Positions 47,587-51,967 of a DNA stretch of 51,967 bases are shown piece after piece. How positions within the stretch are numbered: the first letter of the stretch is position 1; the number at the start of each line of letters is the position of its first letter. The stretch comes from an uncultured Erysipelotrichaceae bacterium. Its GTDB lineage: Bacteria; Bacillota_I; Bacilli_A; RF39; UBA660. The stretch is taken from positions 1-51,967 of the forward strand of contig CADAMI010000002.1 of the NCBI GenBank assembly GCA_902788975.1. The letters run 5' to 3'. The notes beneath the pieces were generated by a model, which saw nothing but the letters and a program-made list of their open reading frames with translations, was not told where the DNA came from and made no database searches. Both the position numbers and the translations under genes were made by a program.

Positions 47587-48209
47587 TAAGTTTATTTATA
47601 GATACATCGATGGCTAATGTATCTATTTCTGTTGTTAAGGATAATAAAATTCTTTCTTTAATTGAGAAAGATATTCCTAATATGCATTCAGCTTATGCGA
47701 CTAAATATGTTAAAGATGCTTTAGATACGGCTAATATTGATGCGAATGATGTCGATAATATTATGGTTGTTAATGGGCCGGGATCATTTACGGGAGTTAG
47801 AATTGGGGTAACGATTGCTAAAACTTATGGATATTTAATAAAAAAAGATATTACACCAATATCTAGTTTAAAAAGTTTGGCAATAAGTAGTAATTATAAT
47901 GATATGGTTATGAGTATTATACCAGCTAATAAAAGTAGTTATTATGTTGGAATATATGATAAAGATTATAATGTTATTTATGATGAATGTTTTATGAAAA
48001 AAGAAGATATTTTAGTTTTGTGTGATAAATATAATCCTTATATTGTAGGATTAGATCAAAGTATTATTGGTAAGTATAAGATTAATAAACAGAATTTAGA
48101 TATCCTTAAGATAGTTAATTATTATATGGATAAAGAAAAAGTTAATTCACATAAAATAGTTCCTAACTATTTAAAATTACCTCAAGCATTAGAAGGTAAA
48201 AATGATTAA
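47583..48209 (+). CDS. tsaB: tRNA threonylcarbamoyladenosine biosynthesis protein TsaB
   Basis: This 208-aa protein is an inactive relative of TsaD that dimerises with it. The N-terminal I-D-T-S-M-A-N-V-S strand and the signature V-N-G-P-G-S-F-T-G-V-R-I-G are present. The C-terminal half is shorter than in TsaD. It overlaps tsaE by 4 nt and rimI by 8 nt, so the three are translationally coupled. Confidence 0.96.
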   Translation: MISLFIDTSMANVSISVVKDNKILSLIEKDIPNMHSAYATKYVKDALDTANIDANDVDNIMVVNGPGSFTGVRIGVTIAKTYGYLIKKDITPISSLKSLAISSNYNDMVMSIIPANKSSYYVGIYDKDYNVIYDECFMKKEDILVLCDKYNPYIVGLDQSIIGKYKINKQNLDILKIVNYYMDKEKVNSHKIVPNYLKLPQALEGKND

Positions 48210-48555
48210 AGAAATAGATATTATTAGTACTAATCCATTTGGGAGAAGAATTGAATATTTTATTGATGAAGAAAGTGTTGGTTATTTAGAGTATTCACTG
48301 ATATATGATCGAATGGAAATAGATAATATTAAAGTTTTGGAAGAATATAGGGGACAAGGAATAGGTACTAAACTTATGGCTTATCTAGTTAGTTTAGCGA
48401 TAGATTATAAGGTAGATAATATTACTTTAGAAGTAAGAGTTAGTAATGAGATAGCTAGAAATTTATATAAAAAGTTTGGCTTTAGAGAGGTAGCATTAAG
48501 AAAATACTATTACGGGGATGAAGATGGTATTTTAATGGAAAAAAATTTTATGTAG
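48202..48555 (+). CDS. rimI: RimI-like GNAT acetyltransferase
   Basis: This 117-aa GNAT protein shows the acetyl-CoA loop Y-R-G-Q-G-I-G-T-K-L-M and the late strand E-V-R-V-S-N-E-I-A-R-N-L-Y-K-K-F-G-F. RimI acetylates the N-terminus of ribosomal protein S18 in E. coli, and the gene sits with tsaB and tsaD in many Firmicutes. This copy is short (usual about 150 aa). It overlaps tsaB by 8 nt. Another substrate is possible; the symbol follows position. Confidence 0.85.
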   Translation: MIKEIDIISTNPFGRRIEYFIDEESVGYLEYSLIYDRMEIDNIKVLEEYRGQGIGTKLMAYLVSLAIDYKVDNITLEVRVSNEIARNLYKKFGFREVALRKYYYGDEDGILMEKNFM

Positions 48556-48570
48556 TAAGAAGGTGAAGAT

Positions 48571-49572
48571 ATGTATATTTTAGCAATTGAATCAAGTTGT
48601 GATGAAACTAGTATGAGTATTATTAAAGATGGGATAGAAGAAATATGTACAGTTACGAATACTCAAATAGATATTCATAAAAAGTTTGGAGGCGTAGTTC
48701 CAGAAGTAGCTAGTCGTAGTCATATTGAAAATGTTACAATAGTTTTGGATGAATTACTAGAAAGAAGTGGTTTTACAATCGATATGATTGATGCGATTGG
48801 GGTTACTTATGGTCCAGGATTAATTGGATCTTTAATGATTGGCCTTCAGTGCGCTAAAACAATTTCTTTGGTAACTGGTAAGCCTTTAATACCAGTACAT
48901 CATATTGCTGGACATATCTACGCTAATAATTTAGAAAAAAGATTAGAATTTCCATTAATTGCTTTAGTCGTATCTGGAGGACATACTGATTTAGTATATA
49001 TGAAAGAAGATTATTCTTTTAAGCGTATTGGATCAACTTTAGATGATGCCGTTGGAGAAGCATATGATAAAGTAGCTAAAGTATGTGGACTTGAATATCC
49101 TGGTGGTCCTAAAGTAGATAAATTAGCTAAATTAGGTAAAGATACATATGATTTACCATATCCACTAGATGATGATAGTTATAATTTTAGTTTTAGTGGC
49201 ATAAAATCAGCGGTAGTTAATCTTGTTCACAATGAAGAACAAAGAGGTAATAAAATCAGAGTTAATGATATGTGTACTTCATTTCAAAATAGAGTAGTAA
49301 ATGTTATTACAAAGAAAACAATTAGAGCATTAAAGGAATATAACTGTAATAATTTAGTTTTAGCTGGGGGAGTAGCTGCTAATAGTTATTTAAGAGAAGA
49401 ATTAACTAAGGCATGTAAAGATAATAATATTAATTTTAGTTATCCAAGAATGGCATATTGTACTGATAATGGAGCGATGATTGGAGCGGCAGCTTATTAT
49501 GCATATAAAAAGGGAATTATGGCTGACTTAACTTTAAATGCGGTAGCAGTTGAAACATTATATAATGAATAA
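48571..49572 (+). CDS. tsaD: tRNA N6-adenosine threonylcarbamoyltransferase TsaD
   Basis: This 333-aa enzyme transfers the threonylcarbamoyl group to A37 of tRNA. It shows the ASKHA fold with I-E-S-S-C-D-E-T-S at the N-terminus. The metal-binding H-H-I-A-G-H lies near residue 110, V-S-G-G-H-T-D-L near 132, and D-D-A-V-G-E-A-Y-D-K-V-A near 160. The late signatures are L-A-G-G-V-A-A-N and C-T-D-N-G-A-M-I. AAGGTGA precedes ATG 48571. It closes the t6A operon; a terminator follows. Confidence 0.97.
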   Translation: MYILAIESSCDETSMSIIKDGIEEICTVTNTQIDIHKKFGGVVPEVASRSHIENVTIVLDELLERSGFTIDMIDAIGVTYGPGLIGSLMIGLQCAKTISLVTGKPLIPVHHIAGHIYANNLEKRLEFPLIALVVSGGHTDLVYMKEDYSFKRIGSTLDDAVGEAYDKVAKVCGLEYPGGPKVDKLAKLGKDTYDLPYPLDDDSYNFSFSGIKSAVVNLVHNEEQRGNKIRVNDMCTSFQNRVVNVITKKTIRALKEYNCNNLVLAGGVAANSYLREELTKACKDNNINFSYPRMAYCTDNGAMIGAAAYYAYKKGIMADLTLNAVAVETLYNE

Positions 49573-49602
49573 GAATGTTAATAAATGACATTCTTTTATT
49601 AT
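49571..49602 (+). terminator. Terminator after tsaD
   Basis: AAGAATGT ... ACATTCTT hairpin followed by TTATT. Confidence 0.75.
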
Positions 49603-49617
49603 AATTAATAATAAAAA

Positions 49618-49686
49618 TTAACACGAAGTTAAGTTCGTTAAAATTCCAGAAAAAGTATTGACAAATATGATTATAAATGGTATTAT
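49618..49686 (+). promoter_or_regulatory. Promoter and upstream inverted repeat of the type III TA locus
   Basis: TTAAC (49618-49622) N5 GTTAA (49628-49632) lies upstream, as in the composite elements but without ACATTTGTTTG. TTGACA (49658-49663), 17 nt, TATTAT (49681-49686) form a near-consensus promoter, so the repeat RNA should start near 49693. Confidence 0.75.
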
Positions 49687-49710
49687 TAAGACACATAAGA
49701 AATTATGTAT

Positions 49711-49821
49711 AAAAAAGTGAGTGAAGCCAGCTCTATAAATGGCAATTAAAAAAGTGAGTGAAGCCAGCTCTATAAATGGCAATTAAAAAAGTGAGTGAAG
49801 CCAGCTCTATAAATGGCAATT
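49711..49821 (+). ncRNA. toxI: ToxI-type RNA antitoxin: three identical 37-nt tandem repeats
   Basis: Three perfect 37-nt units start at 49711, 49748 and 49785, followed by a 9-nt partial fourth (49822-49830). Each unit begins AAAAAAGTGAGTGAAGCC and ends in TGGCAATT. GAG-(TGAAGCCAG)-CTC can form one stem while GCCA in its loop pairs with the later TGGC, which is an H-type pseudoknot as in ToxI. The processing site would be in the A-run. The array lies between a strong promoter and a terminator in front of toxN. Confidence 0.93.
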
Positions 49822-49829
49822 AAAAAAGT

Positions 49830-49858
49830 GGATTAGAGAAATTACTCTAATCCTTTAT
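49830..49858 (+). terminator. Attenuating terminator between toxI repeats and toxN
   Basis: GGATTAGAG (49830-49838) pairs with CTCTAATCC (49845-49853), followed by TTTATT. Read-through gives the low toxin to antitoxin ratio typical of type III systems. Confidence 0.88.
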
Positions 49859-49884
49859 TCTCTATTTTATGTGAGGTGGTGCAG

Positions 49885-50409
49885 ATGTATAAGAGTTTAA
49901 AAATAGTAAAAATTGATTCAAAGTATTGTGATTTTTTAAGACATTTTGATAATAAAGTTCCATATAATATAGGTAATAAAGAACTAAGACCATTCATTGG
50001 TGTTCTATTTAATGTTGGAAAATATGAATATTTTGCTCCACTATCCAGTCCAAAAGAAAAACATAAAAGAATTAAAAACACTTTGGATTTAATAAAAATA
50101 CAAGATGGTGAATTAGGGGTAATTAATTTCAATAATATGATTCCAGTTGTGAATAATAATTATATTGAATTTGATTTAAGTAAAAAAGGTAAGGATAAAT
50201 TTAATTTGTATAGAATAGAATTATTAACTAATCAATTAAGATGGTTAACTGCCAACAAAAAAATTATTTATACTAAATCAAGATTGTTATATAATTTATA
50301 TAAATTTGATAAATTACCTAAGAATGTTAGAAATAGATGTTGTAACTTTCCTTTGTTGGAAGAAAAATGTATGGAATATAATGAAAGTAAGATTCCACAA
50401 GAAGTATAA
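49885..50409 (+). CDS. toxN: ToxN/AbiQ-family endoribonuclease toxin (type III TA)
   Basis: This 174-aa toxin matches ToxN/AbiQ. Y-C-D-F-L-R-H-F-D-N-K-V-P lies near residue 14, R-P-F-I-G-V-L-F near 35, and Y-F-A-P-L-S-S-P-K-E-K-H near 49-60 with the S-P-K catalytic loop. L-G-V-I-N-F-N-N-M-I-P-V is also present. A C-terminal helical part ends in two cysteines (R-C-C-N-F). ToxN cleaves RNA in A-rich sites and is held inactive by the pseudoknot repeats; such systems give abortive phage resistance. GAGGTGG (49873-49879) selects ATG 49885. It is probably complete. Confidence 0.93.
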   Translation: MYKSLKIVKIDSKYCDFLRHFDNKVPYNIGNKELRPFIGVLFNVGKYEYFAPLSSPKEKHKRIKNTLDLIKIQDGELGVINFNNMIPVVNNNYIEFDLSKKGKDKFNLYRIELLTNQLRWLTANKKIIYTKSRLLYNLYKFDKLPKNVRNRCCNFPLLEEKCMEYNESKIPQEV

Positions 50410-50412
50410 ATA

Positions 50413-50442
50413 AGAAAACTGATATTTTTATATCAGTTTTCT
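50413..50442. terminator. Bidirectional terminator between toxN and clpP
   Basis: AGAAAACTGATA pairs with TATCAGTTTTCT around TTTTTA; it overlaps the clpP stop codon. Confidence 0.85.
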
Positions 50443-51005
50443 AGTATTTTATCAATGATACCGTAATCTAGAGCTTCGTCTGATGACATATAATAATCTC
50501 TATCGGTATCTTTTTCTATTTGTTTTAATGTTTTTTTAGTATTCTTAGCAAGAATAGTATTTAATTTTTTTCTTAGATTGATGATTCTTTTTGCGACAAT
50601 GTCAATTTCAGTTGCTTGACCTTGAACACCACCTAGAGGTTGATGAATCATGACTTCACTATTAGGTAAACAATAACGTTTACCTTTTTTACCACATGAA
50701 AGTAAGAAAGCAGCCATTGATGCAGCCATACCAACACAAGTAGTTGAGACATCTGACTTAATAAAATTCATCGTATCATATATAGCCATACCAGATGTAA
50801 TAGATCCACCTGGGGAATTAATATATAATTGAATATCATTTTGATTTAAACTATCTAAATACAACAACTGTGCTATTATAACATTAGCTGTATCATCATT
50901 TATTTCACCACTTAAAAGAATAATTCTATTTTTTAAAAGTCTTGAGTAAATGTCATAAGCTCTTTCTCCTTGACTACTTTTTTCAATGACAGTTGGAATT
51001 AACAT
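50433..51005 (-). CDS. clpP: ATP-dependent Clp protease proteolytic subunit
   Basis: This 190-aa serine protease forms the ClpP tetradecamer that works with ClpX/ClpC. The triad is Ser96 in G-M-A-A-S-M-A-A, His121 in V-M-I-H-Q-P-L-G-G and Asp170 in D-T-D-R-D-Y-Y-M. The N-terminal L-I-P-T-V-I-E and the C-terminal Y-G-I-I-D-K are standard. AGGTGAT precedes the ATG. No CIRCE or CtsR operator is recognised upstream. It is convergent with toxN and divergent from the MBL hydrolase gene. Confidence 0.97.
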   Translation of the reverse strand: MLIPTVIEKSSQGERAYDIYSRLLKNRIILLSGEINDDTANVIIAQLLYLDSLNQNDIQLYINSPGGSITSGMAIYDTMNFIKSDVSTTCVGMAASMAAFLLSCGKKGKRYCLPNSEVMIHQPLGGVQGQATEIDIVAKRIINLRKKLNTILAKNTKKTLKQIEKDTDRDYYMSSDEALDYGIIDKILEN

Positions 51006-51101
51006 AGTATCACCTAATAATATATTAAGTGATATTTTATATTTTATTATAAAAAGTATACGACAAATTTATCTAAATATGATACAATATTATTGATAAT
51101 T

Positions 51102-51635
51102 ATGAAAATAGAGAAAGTAGTTGTTGGTAAGCTTCATTGTAATTGTTATATTTTAAGTATTAATAATGAAGTTTTAGTAATAGATCCTGGTGATGATGGA
51201 AATAAAATTATTAAACTTATTGGTAATAGAAGGGTTTTAGGAATTATTATTACACATTATCATTTTGATCATATTGGAGCAGTTAATGATTTGATATTTA
51301 AGTACAATACCATTGTCTATGATAAGAATAATTTATCTGAAGGAATAAATAGAATAGGCAAATTTAAATTTGAGGTTATATATACACCCGGACATAAAGA
51401 TGATTTAATAACTATTTATTTTAAAGAAAGTAAAGTTATGTTTTGTGGGGATTTTATATTTAGGGATAGTATTGGTAGATGTGATTTAGATGATGGTAGT
51501 ATTTCTGATATGATAACATCTATTAATAAAATTAAAAAATATGATAAAGATGTTATTGTATATCCTGGGCATGGAGATATAACTACTTTAGGTTATGAAA
51601 TAAATAATAATCCGTATTTTAAAAATTATTTATAA
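51102..51635 (+). CDS. MBL-fold hydrolase (glyoxalase II-like, YqgX type)
   Basis: This protein of about 177 aa has the full beta-lactamase-fold metal motif T-H-Y-H-F-D-H-I-G, with V-I-D-P-G-D before it. T-P-G-H-K-D follows, with F-C-G-D-F-I-F and a final Y-P-G-H-G-D. YqgX-type proteins hydrolyse glutathione or bacillithiol thioesters or act on related substrates; the true substrate here is unknown. A TACAAT box (51083-51088) leaves a leader of only about 7 nt before ATG 51102, and no ribosome binding site is seen. It is close to the next gene, which has a strong AGGAGG. Confidence 0.9.
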   Translation: MKIEKVVVGKLHCNCYILSINNEVLVIDPGDDGNKIIKLIGNRRVLGIIITHYHFDHIGAVNDLIFKYNTIVYDKNNLSEGINRIGKFKFEVIYTPGHKDDLITIYFKESKVMFCGDFIFRDSIGRCDLDDGSISDMITSINKIKKYDKDVIVYPGHGDITTLGYEINNNPYFKNYL

Positions 51636-51645
51636 GGAGGTATTT

Positions 51646-51967
51646 ATGGAATTTCTAAATAAATATAAATATTACTTGATATTTGGAATTATCTTTATAA
51701 TTGGAATTATTGTCTTAATTATAGGAATTTATGCAAGAAATAATGTTGATATAGTTGATAACTATACATTATATTATATTGAATTAATGGGTGATAATAA
51801 AATTACTATCTATCAGGGAGAAGACTATTTAGAACCTGGATATAGGGGATATGATGATAATAACAATAATTTAACTAGTCAAGTAGAAGTAACTAATAAT
51901 ATTAATACTGATAATGTAGGAATATATAAAGTTATCTATAGTTTAAAAGATATAGTAAAGGAAAGAA
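51646..51967 (+). CDS. N-terminal part of a membrane-anchored Ig-like surface protein (truncated by window end)
   Basis: AAGGAGG (51634-51640) precedes ATG 51646. The visible 107 residues begin with a membrane anchor (Y-Y-L-I-F-G-I-I-F-I-I-G-I-I-V-L-I-I-G-I, residues 9-28). A DUF5011-type Ig-like domain follows: I-T-I-Y-Q-G-E-D-Y-L-E-P-G-Y-R-G-Y-D and a closing V-G-I-Y-K-V-I-Y-S. These domains are common in surface hydrolases or adhesins of Firmicutes. The catalytic part, if any, lies beyond the window. It follows the MBL hydrolase gene by 10 nt. Confidence 0.85.
   Translation, partial: MEFLNKYKYYLIFGIIFIIGIIVLIIGIYARNNVDIVDNYTLYYIELMGDNKITIYQGEDYLEPGYRGYDDNNNNLTSQVEVTNNINTDNVGIYKVIYSLKDIVKER

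Noticed and set aside
49711-49830. CRISPR array
   Set aside because: The 37-nt units are perfectly contiguous with no variable spacers and sit between a promoter and terminator before toxN, so they are a type III antitoxin array.

Overview
The window is a very A+T-rich bacterial chromosome segment from a Firmicutes-type organism. The evidence is gene content and order: ireB-ruvX-yrzB-mltG-trmR-trhP-trhP-greA-tig, tsaE-tsaB-rimI-tsaD, miaB-ymcA-like, RNase J2 and sortase B. AGGAGG/AGGTGA ribosome binding sites are usual and TGA is used as a stop, so a Mycoplasma-type code is unlikely. The low GC, the SipW-type surface proteins and the many small AT-rich hypotheticals suggest an uncultured gut Bacilli lineage (RF39-like). 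That placement is inference.

Layout. 1-6112 is an accessory zone. It starts inside an IS605/IS1341-type tnpB with its omega-RNA end, which interrupts a Bro/DinD-like gene. A Bro-N gene, a DUF308 membrane protein, a large membrane-anchored protein, DUF4186, an ORF6N-PLD-like protein and small ORFs follow. 6113-8698 is a T-box leader and leuS. 8841-13934 is a giant secreted repeat protein, followed by a lone pseudopilin. 14494-22907 is a conserved housekeeping run with a dinD and a zincin inserted. 23004-26192 holds a membrane exporter, a DUF3419-like protein, three tRNAs (Lys, Ile, Glu) and ackA. 27707-33828 is a membrane-bound XRE regulator with two fused ATPase-permease ABC transporters. 33870-36500 is lepA flanked by two type I toxin-antitoxin-like loci. 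36579-42772 holds a zincin, miaB, a YmcA-like protein, an unknown protein with a 3' antisense RNA, an AlkD-like protein and a Zn-dependent PLC-like protein. 42853-46385 is RNase J2, a dockerin-bearing secreted protein and sortase B. 46505-49572 is DUF402 and the t6A genes. 49618-50409 is a complete type III toxin-antitoxin locus (37-nt repeats plus toxN). clpP, an MBL hydrolase and the start of an Ig-like surface protein close the window.

The most interesting signal is a composite promoter element found five times. It consists of the inverted repeat TTAAC-N5-GTTAA (lost in one copy), ACATTTGTTTG, exactly 9 nt, a -35, 17-18 nt, and a -10. It drives only accessory genes: Bro-N, DUF4186/ORF6N, both type I toxin-like peptides and an unknown 226-aa protein. 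Three of these five units also have a convergent promoter for a small antisense RNA at the 3' end. Both toxin-like mRNAs can pair their 5' end with their 3' end, and this pairing is preserved although the sequences differ. Together these suggest a shared stress or mobile-element regulon of RNA-controlled toxin-like modules.
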